Shown here piece after piece: positions 11,746 through 22,342 of a stretch of DNA of 64,000 bases. The notes beneath the pieces were generated by a model. The model saw only the letters and a program-made list of their open reading frames with translations, did no database searches and was not told the origin of the DNA. The position numbers were made by a program, and so were the translations under genes. This DNA comes from Bisporella sp. PMI_857. Lineage: Eukaryota > Ascomycota > Leotiomycetes > Helotiales > Helotiaceae. Location: positions 1-64,000 of the forward strand of contig JAJSPD010000030.1 of NCBI GenBank assembly GCA_021307315.1, given 5' to 3'. Numbering within the stretch: the stretch's first letter is position 1; each line of letters opens with the position of its first letter.

Positions 11746-12298
11746 AGCCAAAAAAGAACTGCCTTCCCTAACGAGGTGGACCTCGAAGGAGAGCGTTTCG
11801 TTGCAGAATGCTTGTTCGGCACGGCATACCAAGCCATTTTTTGGTGCACCGCGGTCAGATCTGCCGCTGGCTCCATCACGTACTTCAAGGACTTCGAGGA
11901 GAAGCAGCTCAATTGCAAGATGCTAGAGTTGCCTGAGGACTGTTGAGTCTGAAGTTTACGGGAGGGCTTGATGATGCAGGTCTTCCCTTTCTTTGCTGAA
12001 AGGTCTATTGGGAAATGAGATTTGGAGGTGGTTAGCGGAGTATGGCTATGCGAAGTGGGAGGAGGGTGGGGTGATGTAGTTGAGCGAGGGGGAGAAGATG
12101 AGGTTGAGGATTGGGGTTGAGGATTTGTGTCGTCGAAATGAAGATAGTGTTAATGCTGTTGACGACAAGATCTAGAAGGTGGATCCACAATACTTGGTGC
12201 TGAATGATAGAACTAGGTACAGAGCGCGGGTGAGGATACTCTCTCTATGGGAAGTCGGTACCGCAATAAGTGTGTTCGAGGGCCTATGCTTTGAATGA
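11746..12298 (+). pseudogene. Decayed protein-coding relic
   Basis: Two stretches read like ordinary protein but cannot be joined as an intact gene. The first (11746-11946) includes FVAECLFGTAYQAIFWCTA and ITYFKDFEEKQLNCKMLELP. The second (12002-12298) includes GNEIWRWLAEYGYAKWEEGG and EDLCRRNEDSVNAV and is interrupted by two TAG codons at 12077-12079 and 12173-12175. Both stops sit where Gln would fit, consistent with CAG to TAG change. There is no start codon with a suitable context and no family I can name. The gap between the two stretches may be an old intron or a frameshift. Confidence 0.35.
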
Positions 12299-14767
12299 AC
12301 ATATGGGTAACGGCTCGTCTAATTTTCTACTCAACACCCAGTTAAATAGGTATAAGATGACGAGTATCAACTCTACCAATTTTCTAATGGCTCTAAGTCT
12401 GCAATGGCATAGTGGTGATTCATGGGTGGGTGCCCTAGTTGTCCCAGTACAAGGGCGAAATCACTAGCGAAGAACAGTATATATATCAACTGCACAGTAG
12501 CTGCAACTAAAGCTGCTTTAATTCAGCCATAAAACCATCTAATTATGAGAGCAGAAGGCTATTATTGCAATATAATACTACCTATGATAAACAGCACCGA
12601 CGATGCTCTCAGAGGCTTGAGCTCTTGTCTCAGCATATTTTCGATTCGAACCATCCACCAAGAAGACGGGCCGTAGATATATGATGATAATGTCCACTAA
12701 TTTTATCTAGTAGGTAGAGACATTATAGCCAGACTTTTCTTCATGTATCTATTGTCTATTCCGTATAGCATGTGCAATACCTGTGTAATTTCCTATCTCT
12801 ACACACTCCTTATAACCAACTGAATACAGAAAATACGCCGGAAAAGTCTGGCATCTTACTTTCAGCTCTGAATATATACAACTTCAAACATTTCCATATG
12901 TTGCTTCCTGGAAGGTCCCACCAATAGGTGCATTTAATGGCCGTGCATGAGAGTTCAGATCGAGTTTATATAAAACTGATGGCGAGGAAGAGGAATTAGG
13001 TTCTGAAGAAGTGTTAGCATTGAAAAGCGTTAGCAAAAGGATTGAAGCTTATGTGGTCTCTGTACGAAAACGAGTCAGGACAATTGAGCAAGTAGGCTAA
13101 TACCTGTTGTTGGATAATGTTGATAATTCGTGGTCCAGAAATCTGGAGAAATAGAAGACTGTAGCTTCCCCTGGATAGCAGGATCTAGATATCTGAAATA
13201 GGCCTATTGTACACTATTCATTGTCGATCTTTCTAGGTTATGATCTTTCAGACAACTATCAGATGAGCACAATTTCAGCGGTATGGAGATAGAGTTAAAC
13301 AAGTTTAGAGTCATTTTATTATTGTTTCCTTGCTTTCAAATATACAAGACCCCGCGGCGGGTAAACTTCGCTTAATAAGGGGCACCGGAGCAGATGAAAA
13401 CGCCAGGCAACCAAGAGACGATCAATAACTTTCGACAGTGCTTGTTCTGTATACGTAACGAGAGTCAGTATCAATTTGTTGAAACAACCCACAAGATAAA
13501 TCTGACAACCCTGAGAAGCGTTGTCTGTCTCGGTGATTTCCATTAACAAACCTTCATTATCGAAGTAATAGCTCATCAACTCGATCTATAACAACCAATC
13601 CAACTGCGGAACATGCGTTAAATATACAGAATTAGTTCAGAAGTAAGGATGGCAAGGGAAAAAACAATCGTGTCTAATGTAGCGCTTTTCAGCACTACTC
13701 AAAGAAACGCTGAAGACCCATAATTGATTCGATATTGTCAGGGCCGTAAAACGGGACAGACGATGTATATTCTCCGGAATGGAATTTGGATACACACACC
13801 CCTTACAGCCAACCGCTCTAGAAATTCGTTTACCCACATCAAAAGATTTACTTGGTTGAAAAAAGGCACTATGCTGGTCTACCGTCAGACCATCTGCTGG
13901 ATACCATCTATAACATGGCTAGAGTCTGCAGGAAACCCTGATCTCAACTGATCTTTACTTGAGCTATTGGTTATTTTTGGCTTCTCTAATTTTAATAGCT
14001 GGCTACAAAGTTTTTCATAGCAACTCTGCCTGGTAATTTCTAAAGATTACTTGACATCTGCCAAGTAGAATCTGTAGCTAGCGAGAAATGTTACGCACAC
14101 AAGCAGCTTGCGACTGGAGTTTAGTGGCTTATCTGGCTTTAACTCCTAAATTGATGTTTTCTTGCATCCCTCTCCAAAATGATAATGTTTGCGTATCATA
14201 TTATGTACAGCGATATTTTTGCTTAGTAGTCGTAATTCAGGTATCCGTAGTTCTCCATATTTGCTGTCACAGCCGCGTTTAGTGAATAACGCCTTTCGCC
14301 ATGCTTCCTAAAACGTTAACGCCGAAAGTCGTATATTCACAAGCTTGGTTTTCTTCGGCCGCGCCCTAGAGCTGCTATCAACCTCAACACTTCGATATTG
14401 TATAGCTCTTGGTTCACTTGCAACTACAGCTCTCATTCTTTCAAACTTGGAATTAGGGGTAAAACAGCGTCGCGCAATCCGTTTGCTCCTATTCGAGGTT
14501 TGAAAGAAGTGTTGGCCATTCTTCTCAGCAATCTTTTGTCTCAGCTGTGCCGCCCAATCACCCAATCACTCTCCAAACTCTTTTACTCTTCTAAATTACT
14601 ATCAATAATCTTCTCACTAAGCACTCGTTCAGTTGTGCTCTGCTAAGTTTGGTCTTCAATAGACCGGTCTTCATTCAAGTTGTACTGCCCTAGAGAATCT
14701 TTTGCATCAGACCGAGCTGCTTTCTCAACACCCTGTTTGTCCACGATTCTGCTCTAATTCATCAAGC
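12299..14767. other. AT-rich region with a possible minus-strand relic
   Basis: No intact gene. A short inverted pair, GCCAGACTTTTC near 12728 and its complement near 12840, is about 100 nt apart and could be chance. The minus strand between about 13850 and 13319 has protein-like pieces (listed separately). The last 450 bases should contain the promoter and leader of the J-domain gene. Confidence 0.45.
13319..13837 (-). pseudogene. Possible decayed gene fragment
   Basis: Two minus-strand stretches look like remnants of one protein. The upstream one has RISRAVGCKGCVYPNSIPEN followed by residues such as NQLWVFSVSLSSAEKRYIRH. The downstream one has YYFDNEGLLMEITETDN and PLLSEVYPPRGLVYLKARKQ. 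They lie in broken order with stops between them and no consistent splice model. I cannot name the family. The call rests on amino-acid composition only. Confidence 0.25.
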
Positions 14768-16771
14768 ATGGATACGAATTACTATAGCTCTCTAGGCGTC
14801 CCTCGAGATGCCACCGAGGAGGATATTAAGAAAGCATATAGACGAAAGTCACTTCAATACCACCCTGATAAGAACACAGACCGAGATACAACATCACAGT
14901 TTCAAAGCGTAGCTAGAGCATTCGAGGTTCTCAGCGATCCAAGAAAACGAGTTTTCCATGATATAGACCTACGCCACCGAGAGGGTCGAGAGGAGACCGC
15001 CGATGAGAAACTCAGAAGAAGAAAGGAGGCAGAGAAAGAGATGAGAGGAAAGACTACAACACTAAATAAGAAGAGCCGCCGCCCTGTGAGTACATAAATG
15101 CAACATCTCCCTTCAAGAGAACTTCCCTTATGAATACTTTCCATCTATCTGAGGTGCTCTGGACGAATTCTCTCTCTCTCTCTCTCTCTGCTGAGTAGCA
15201 CTAATGGATCAATCATACAGTTTAGTGACTCCTCTAATCGGCCATCGCCATCTCCATGTCCATCTACCAGCGAATTTTCCCAGTCTAAAAGCTCAGCTGA
15301 TAGGGCCCAGCACCCACGCCAAAACGAGTTCTTATCATCAATGAAAGGAAGCACTCCTATGTTTAAGGCAGGAAAAGTAGATCCAGGTTCAAAGAGATAT
15401 AGCCACAATTGCTCTGCAGGAAAACAAGACGGTCTCAGTACTTCTACTCCTCCAGCAAGCAGCACACCATTGCCTGACAAAAATACTGGAGACAATCCTA
15501 AGTACACACCCATTCCATCCTTGCCAAGGATATTTGTTTCTGCACCGATATCGCCATCAGCTTTCACTCCCGCAAATACAAACTCTGATTCAAGTGGAAG
15601 TTTTGCTTCGACAAAGCCTAGCTTTGGAGTTGATACTTCTACACCGTTCAGATATGATCAAACTTTTGCCTCTCTTGACACCAACTTGACCAGTGATATG
15701 GAAACGCCTCCCAGCCAAAGCCCTCAACCAGGCTACCAATACACAGGGGAGGATCAAACAGGTGACAATGCACGCAATGCAAACATCAACAGAAGAGGCA
15801 ATCCAGCAAATAATTTGAAAGGTGCGGAGTCCCAACGCTCCTCATTTGATGAAGAGATAGTAGTGCCTTTCTGGTTGAAAGATCTGATCAATTCCGGAAT
15901 CGTTGATGAGGAAAAGGAGTCCACATCTGAGCCTTCTGATGGAAAGGTTAACGTAGTTTCCGAAGTGGCGACAAAATTATTCACCTCAGCTGTCAATGTA
16001 GTTGGTGGCGGACAAGAAGGTGCCAGTAAATGCTCGATTGGCAGTCTGGCATCTGAGGGAACATATAACTGTGGACTGATTGCACCGGAATTGACAGGGA
16101 CAAAGAGCGAACCTGAGGTTGCTAAAATGCAAGAACTGCCTAAGGACCCATCTGATGCTTCTCAGAAAGAAGGGGTTGCCGCTGAAAAGCCCAAGGTCAT
16201 TCAGAAGGAAGGACCATCAGCATGTGAACCAAAAACTGGCAAATCCAAGTCGACTCAGGATATAGTCACAATATTCCGTCCTATTGTTTATGAGTTTGAT
16301 TTGTCTAAGCACGCCAGCATGCCAGAGCCTGAGCAAGCTGACTCAAGGCAAACGCATGATGGCAATAGCGGCCCAGAGGCTGATTACATGTTTGCAACCT
16401 TATTTGGCTTATGTCCTTCCGATTGCGAGCAGGGAGCGAAATTTAAAGAGTCACCCACCACAAGAAAGAAGGGCTCTTCAGACGCTGCAACCTCAACTAC
16501 AACTCAATCGAGCTGTGACTATCTACCCATGTCACCTGAGCCAAAAACCTGTGCTTTGAACAAGGCCAAGAAAGCTACTCAAAGTACTAGGAAAAAGGTC
16601 AAGGATTTTAGTTGCAAGGCTGTACGCGGTGTCAGATGTGATAAGGAGAAACCTGCCCAAAAGCAACAGGATTCTGATGCTAAAATTGATCCAGTGGAAG
16701 ATGAGGGTTTAGGAGCTGAGGATTCTCAAGAAAGAGCACTGCCAGTTTGGGAGAGGTATATTTGGGGATAA
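14768..16771 (+). CDS. J-domain (DnaJ-like) protein with long low-complexity tail
   Basis: Two exons, 14768-15085 and 15221-16771, join in frame to 622 residues. The J domain fills the first 65 or so residues: YYSSLGVPRDATEEDIKKAY, the HPD triad at residues 32-34, and FEVLSDPRKR. It is followed by a short basic helix rich in Arg, Lys and Glu. The remaining 500 residues are Ser/Pro/Thr-rich and apparently disordered, without zinc-finger or Gly/Phe regions, so this is a class III J protein. J proteins stimulate Hsp70 ATPase through HPD; the partner and location are unknown. The intron is 135 nt, has a GTGAGT donor and a CTAAT branch, and contains a (TC)n tract. The start at 14768 was chosen because it lies directly before the J domain; an upstream in-frame ATG at 14702 would add 22 residues. 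Confidence 0.88.
15169..15189 (+). repeat. (TC)n microsatellite inside an intron
   Basis: About ten TC units in the intron of the J-domain gene, upstream of the branch site. It could vary in length between strains. Confidence 0.9.
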
Positions 16772-17286
16772 AAGACTATGGTTTGGAGCACCATGACATA
16801 AACACATAGAAGACTAGATGAGAGTGACATTGCATGTAATTTGTCATTACGCTCTGTTAAAGGATTTCAGAAAGAACTCCATAGCAGAATTAAGATAGCT
16901 AATAGATTATTCAGACTAAAATTTTTTAACAATCTTGTGACATGTATAACCATGTAGTAATAGATCTCAGCTTGAGATTAACAAGGAGGCTAATTTGTAT
17001 AGCTTCTACACAGTATTTTTAAACACGGTATATAGAAACTACTAAAAGTTGTGATTGTCATGAATAAATGTTATTTTTATTGCGGACTCCCCGCATTTAG
17101 TCAGCAAGATTTGGGAATGGCTTGGCATTTTAGTGCAGCCTGTTGTATCACCAACAAGAATAAACATTATATCAGTGATTCAGCTGCTTCCTGAATCCTG
17201 CATTTGCCTTGTCTTACTTTGCTTTGTTAGCACCATATGTTCCTCTATGGTATCAAACAACATGATTATGGGCTTTCGCAGCAGAT
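16772..17286. other. Intergenic between tandem plus-strand genes
   Basis: AT-rich spacer holding the 3' end of the J-domain gene and the promoter of the next gene. No other feature recognised. Confidence 0.5.
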
Positions 17287-18774
17287 ATGGCAAACATCGA
17301 AAGCGGAAACATGGAGATCTTTGTCCACGCGACAGCACCAAGCTTAGGGCAAGATGACATACGATACCGCGCTTTGGCACAAGCGTATATCGATTTTGAA
17401 CCCGAAACTAGAGAGCGACTTATATCATGGAATAGTCTGGGCGTAGATGCGGAGAAAGCGGATGATGCTGAGGAGGCGAGCGGTCAGTTGCAACTAGAGT
17501 TAATGCACTCTACACAAGAGGAAAGAGAGTCACAAGCATCATACAAACCAGACATTGAGCTTGGAGATGATAGTCTCTCCGATACGGAGGTTTTGACGCT
17601 AGGCAAAAGCCCAGCGTCAGCCCTGGCGTCAAGATGGATGCCATCGCCGCAGATGTCTTTCGAAGATGCTCAAGGCAATGCTGACTCGCCTTCCATGCGA
17701 GTGACATCATCCCCAAGGATGGAGCTACCAGTGCGATCAAGCCAAAGCTCACAAAATTCCTGGTATCATGCTCCGAGCACTATCGAAGATTCACAACCTG
17801 AGCCACAAGCGCAGGCTACATGTTCGCCATCGAAGGTATGGGAAGTGCTGGGCCAGCGGCTAAGGGCACCTAAAGCAATATCAACACAGGAAGATCACGG
17901 ACAAGTCACAACGGATGCATGGCCGAACCTCCCTGGTGAAAATCAACACGAAAATCAAGATACGATGCCCTCCCATGCATCATTAACGGGAATCGAACCA
18001 TGGGACACCTCCAGTGAACCATTCTCAACGTCGCACTTAGAGAAGAGCACATGTCGGAACGATATCTTGAGGGACAGGAGTCCAAATATTTCTTCGCAAG
18101 AATTTCCAGGATCAAAGAGGAAAGGCTCTCCCGAAGTGAATGACAGAACCGTGATTCCATCATCCTTCGGACCAGAATTGCCGCTTCCTGCGCTGATAAT
18201 AGAGCCAGAAACCACAAAGTATCCTCAAAAACGGCAGCGGATATTAGATTATTCACTGCCGGTGGCACAAGCTGATTCCATTGCATCAAGTATGCCTTCC
18301 GAAATTACGTCCTCCAGCTTCTTGCTTGTAGCATCAGCCTGGACTGAACAACTTGAGGTTCAGCCACCACCACCTAAGGTTTCAATGAAGGACTTAGTAC
18401 CGGAGGACTTAGTTACTGAGAGTCTTCATCAGCTTGCAAAGAAGCTACCGTTTGAGGCCATCTATCATCCAGAAACGCAGACTCGTCGGCTGAGGCCGAT
18501 GGAGCGTGGGTACTGGTTGATTAATTCTCAAACATGGGAATATCAGTTAAGAAGATACTTCTGGAATGCATTGGCGAAATTTATCGGCGAAGGGAGGGGA
18601 GGATGGGGAATAAACTGTAATCGGGACGAAGATTTCACCAGCATACGGGTTTACTGCTGGGGGATCACGGCCCAGTATATCTATCTACTTTTACATACAG
18701 CAAGTCAAAGAAAGCTCCGAGGAGCACGTTGGATAGGTGGAGACGGGCTGAATATTATCATAATGCCACCATGA
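17287..18774 (+). CDS. Hypothetical protein with a compact C-terminal region
   Basis: A single exon of 495 residues. Residues 1 to about 50 form a short folded-looking segment (DDIRYRALAQAYIDFEPETR). A long Ser/Pro/Gln-rich, probably disordered middle follows, with repeated short motifs such as SSPRMELP and PSPQMSFEDA. The last 110 residues are compact and rich in aromatic residues: ERGYWLINSQTWEYQLRRYF, GRGGWGINCNRDEDF, IRVYCWG and a final GLNIIIMPP. This ordered-disordered-ordered layout is familiar from uncharacterised Pezizomycotina proteins, but I cannot attach a function. There is no signal peptide or membrane segment. The C-terminal block is the part most likely to be conserved. Confidence 0.78.
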   Translation: MANIESGNMEIFVHATAPSLGQDDIRYRALAQAYIDFEPETRERLISWNSLGVDAEKADDAEEASGQLQLELMHSTQEERESQASYKPDIELGDDSLSDTEVLTLGKSPASALASRWMPSPQMSFEDAQGNADSPSMRVTSSPRMELPVRSSQSSQNSWYHAPSTIEDSQPEPQAQATCSPSKVWEVLGQRLRAPKAISTQEDHGQVTTDAWPNLPGENQHENQDTMPSHASLTGIEPWDTSSEPFSTSHLEKSTCRNDILRDRSPNISSQEFPGSKRKGSPEVNDRTVIPSSFGPELPLPALIIEPETTKYPQKRQRILDYSLPVAQADSIASSMPSEITSSSFLLVASAWTEQLEVQPPPPKVSMKDLVPEDLVTESLHQLAKKLPFEAIYHPETQTRRLRPMERGYWLINSQTWEYQLRRYFWNALAKFIGEGRGGWGINCNRDEDFTSIRVYCWGITAQYIYLLLHTASQRKLRGARWIGGDGLNIIIMPP

Positions 18775-20027
18775 TTTTACCTTGGGTTTGCATCCATCTG
18801 TGACCCGCCATTTTTTGTGGATTGACAACCAAGTATGTGACACAAGAAAACGCTTTAGTGAGATTTGTATTTCCATGTTTGTTTCCTTTTTGTTCAATAA
18901 TTATATTGCTACTATGTAAATTGATAGCTACGTGGTATGTAGCACATGTTATTACTAGAGGCATAAGTGAATAGTTACACCTCTTCTGTCAATCTAAAAT
19001 CTGGCTCTGCTTATTGCAATCCTCACTAGCTGTTTGAGCCTACTTGTTGAACATGGGCTGTTAGCATTGCTCAAAGGAACATTGTTAACATGTTCCACGT
19101 TTGGTCATGTATCCGCCTACCTGCTACAACCGGCCGATATCTGCTGCTTTGCTTGTTTCTGGTCATGCTATTCTAGTCATGCATGATTTATTGATCTACA
19201 TCCCATATCTTGGTCAGCACATTGAAGTGAAAATTCATTACGACAGATTTAAGCATTGCAATAGTAGATTCGGTGATATTATAGCATGGAATCCTCAATG
19301 TTACTGTTCTCAGGGTTATACATTTTCTACACATGAAATAATGTGCAACGCTTTAGTTCATAAGAGTCGATTGTCAAGCTTCTCATGACAAGATTGGCAG
19401 TTTGAAGTAGCACTCTTTTGTCCATGGCCATTGTGATGGATTTGATCCAGACGGAGATCTGCTTTGGGATGCCACCACCATTATTGTTAGGAAGTGATAG
19501 CAGATGCCATCAGTTTTTTACTTTCTAACGTGACTAGAACTCAAGGAACCTGTCAAACATATAACGGCTGATTATCGTTTGAAAGTCCCTTTTGACAAGT
19601 TATGTGAGCTTCTGTTTATACCCTCAGAGCTATTGTATATTTATCTGACTATATTGTATTTGAATAGCCATTGTATATATTGGAGGGCTTCTAGCCCTAT
19701 ATTACCCAGATATGCATTAGAGCATATTTTTTGGCTTGTCCACTCTGTGGTAAACACATATTCACTGTTGACCGTCCGCAGCAATTATATAGCGCGTTTC
19801 CGCAAAAGTGAGAGTGAAAGATGTTTCTAGCCCGCCTTGCACGCGTCTTTTTCGTGACTTAACGCAAAAACGATACTGGACCGCCGGAATTAGCGCGGAT
19901 TAGAGGATAATTCTGAAGTCAGCTTCTCAACTTCAACCTCAAGTCAACCTTTTAAATCGATCCTGCAGCACGACACATGACGTAAAAAGCCCCAGAAAAA
20001 CACAAGGCAGTCACTCAAGAACAGAAA
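18775..20027. other. AT-rich intergenic region
   Basis: A 1.25-kb spacer between two plus-strand genes. The longest frame (about 95 codons near 19101) has no recognisable domain and no supporting context. Nothing else seen. Confidence 0.5.
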
Positions 20028-21615
20028 ATGGAGACATGTAACTATCTGCTAAAGCATGGGTACATCGAGCACGAGCTTGCTGAAAAGTTTGTTATTCTCT
20101 CTGTAAGTTCTCTCTTTCCAATGTCAGGGCTCGCATACGATTACCTTTCCTTTCATCTTTCACCAATTCCTCAAATAATACCTCAGGCCATTTGGTGGGC
20201 TCCTCGGGAGCTGCCCAAAGCCGGGTCCGACCCAATGTTTACATTAAACGTTGACTTCTGTCGACGCGGCAATTCAGGGGCACAAAGCCGGTAAGCGGCA
20301 ACGTTTACTGTAAATATTTGTGCCTCCTATCCAGTCGACCCAGCGATGTCCTTGACCTGTCATCGTTTTTACTTTATTCGGATTGCTAACTCATCATTCC
20401 GTAGAGATTGCAGCTACAAGGGGTAATTACAGATGATGTCCGAATGGACTTGCTGAAAGCTCTTTATAAATTGTACACCGATGTGCAGAAGGGTTGGTTC
20501 TTGTTAAAAGCTTTCCGAGGACGATGTGGCGCTCGCAAGTTTGTCAATGTGAGTTTGCTTGATCAAAAATGCTCTTTTCTTTCCAACTTCTTCTCTTTTA
20601 AAGTAGATGCTTTCATTACTTTATCTTCTGATATACTCTGGCCTAATACTTTCTTGAAGGGTATGCGCCATCGATCACTATTTCCGGTGGATATGGACAC
20701 TCTAAACCACAACAATTATCGCCAGATTGCTATTTACCATTCTTTGAGTCAACATCCAGATGCCTTCAGAAGTCAAAACTCTCCCCAAACCCAATTCAAT
20801 CCACACTCTTTTCTTATGGATAATCGAGGAGGCAGCCGACCAAGGATTCACATTGAGCAGTATTTTAACCTCGTTGGTGAATTTGAGGATTATGAAGAAG
20901 TTCCTAAGGCTCCAGACAAGGACTCTCAGACCCCTGATATATATGATACAGAGGTAGGTTGATTTACTCAGGTTAAAGTGTGCCCTTTGCTCATTTTATA
21001 CCTAATGTTATCCCATTATTCATCTTTACATCTTAAATTTACTCACATTCTTCTTAGGATGACGTCCCAAAGCAGGGTACAGGCTTTTTCAGACCTCCAA
21101 CTCTCCCAGAAGAATTCATCGCAAAGAATATCCTGCGGTCAAGAGAGCGAATAGAACGAGTGAACATGTCTAGAGAACTGATCTCAAAAACCGTCGCAAA
21201 CTTCGAGGAGATGTGTGAGCAGGCCCTTCTTCAGCAAGAGTATGCCTATCTCCGGGCTCAACTCCAAAAGAACGAAAAGAAAGAAAAGATGGTAAAGAGA
21301 CGCAACCGCCACACCTATGTGCATCTCAAAGAAGGAGCAACTGGCAATATTGCCGACCACATATTCTTCCATGCCAACATCTTCAGTGCGTATGTTGATG
21401 AAACAGAAGGAAGTGGTGCTAACGGAGCTGTGGCATCTCCGACTCGCGATGCCAGCAGTGTCCGTAACAACCGTGGGTCAGGCGAGCACAATTCTAATAC
21501 CAGAGTTTCGCAGGAAAAACCACACTCGGATATCTATAGCGGGGTCCAAGACTGGGCTTTCGGTGCGCGGCCAGACACGAATGGCTATCAACAATTTCCG
21601 CGCCGGGATTCATGA
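20028..21615 (+). CDS. Hypothetical multi-exon protein (gene model uncertain)
   Basis: The likely first exon is 20028-20102 (METCNYLLKHGYIEHELAEK) with a GTAAGT donor. Coding continues from about 20405 (LQLQGVITDDVRMDLLKALY) to 20548. The next block runs to 20952 and ends ...TPDIYDTE. The last exon is 21058-21615 (DDVPKQGTGFFRPPTLPEE, then a Glu/Arg-rich helix and a polar tail). The two outer junctions are in frame. The middle is unclear: from 20549 a GTGAGT donor suggests an intron, and between 20760 and 20860 two frames look equally protein-like (NSIHTLFLWIIEEAADQGFT in one, RPRIHIEQYFNLVGEFEDYE in the other). Either the intron is longer than I can define or there is an indel. No family recognised; the C-terminal half probably includes a coiled coil. 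Confidence 0.55.
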
Positions 21616-22342
21616 AGTTGCTTTGTTCTGCCTGTCTCGCAGAGCGCATATGGAGATGGGGATCTGTTTATTAATGTTTGATTCACCATCTCGTAATGGA
21701 ATGAAGTGATGGGTATGGTGCGTAGGAGCATGTACGATTTGATTTCTTTATGGCGTTCACGGATGGACAGTTGATACCCTTTGATTTTATGGACTGGGTG
21801 TGCAATAGCACGCACTTGCAGAGCAATTTACATGACTCAGATAGGGACATGAAGGTCTCTTTTCTCTGGCATTGGTAGATGATACGATTTCTATTTACAC
21901 GGCGGCTGTGGTTGCTCATTCGTCCTCATGGCACGGTATAGTGCTGCTTATGTAGATGTAGTGCACCAAAATGGACTGAAATCAATGAATAAGTATTAAA
22001 ATGAGTTATATTTCGACAAATAGCTACTATGACCAGGCGAATGCCTCATGGTGATGTCACAACAACTTCGTCACTGCTGCCTGGACTGATATATCACTTT
22101 TCTGTCCACAAACGAACTTCAAGGGTTACTTCGGTCAGTCTATCAACTATTTAAATATATAGTATTACTTGATGTATTTATGGAGAGGAGAATCTACGCA
22201 AACGAATAAGAACGCTGTATCTAAAATGCCACCTTCCACTCTCAATCTCCTGGAGGCCAGGCACTCTCCCCTAAAACTAACACCTTCGGAGGAGCTGATA
22301 ATTTTTGCTTCCCCATAGCTATTCCAAGTTGATATATAGACT
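21616..22342. other. Intergenic between convergent genes
   Basis: This region contains the 3' untranslated regions of the hypothetical gene on the left and the MFS gene on the right. No coding sequence recognised. Confidence 0.5.

Noticed and set aside
12640..12660. tRNA-like B box on the minus strand (GGTTCGAATCG)
   Set aside because: No A box, acceptor stem or anticodon stem can be folded from the upstream 70 bases.
12728..12851. 12-bp inverted pair about 100 nt apart, possible MITE
   Set aside because: No longer similarity beyond the 12 bases and no flanking duplication; chance is a sufficient explanation.
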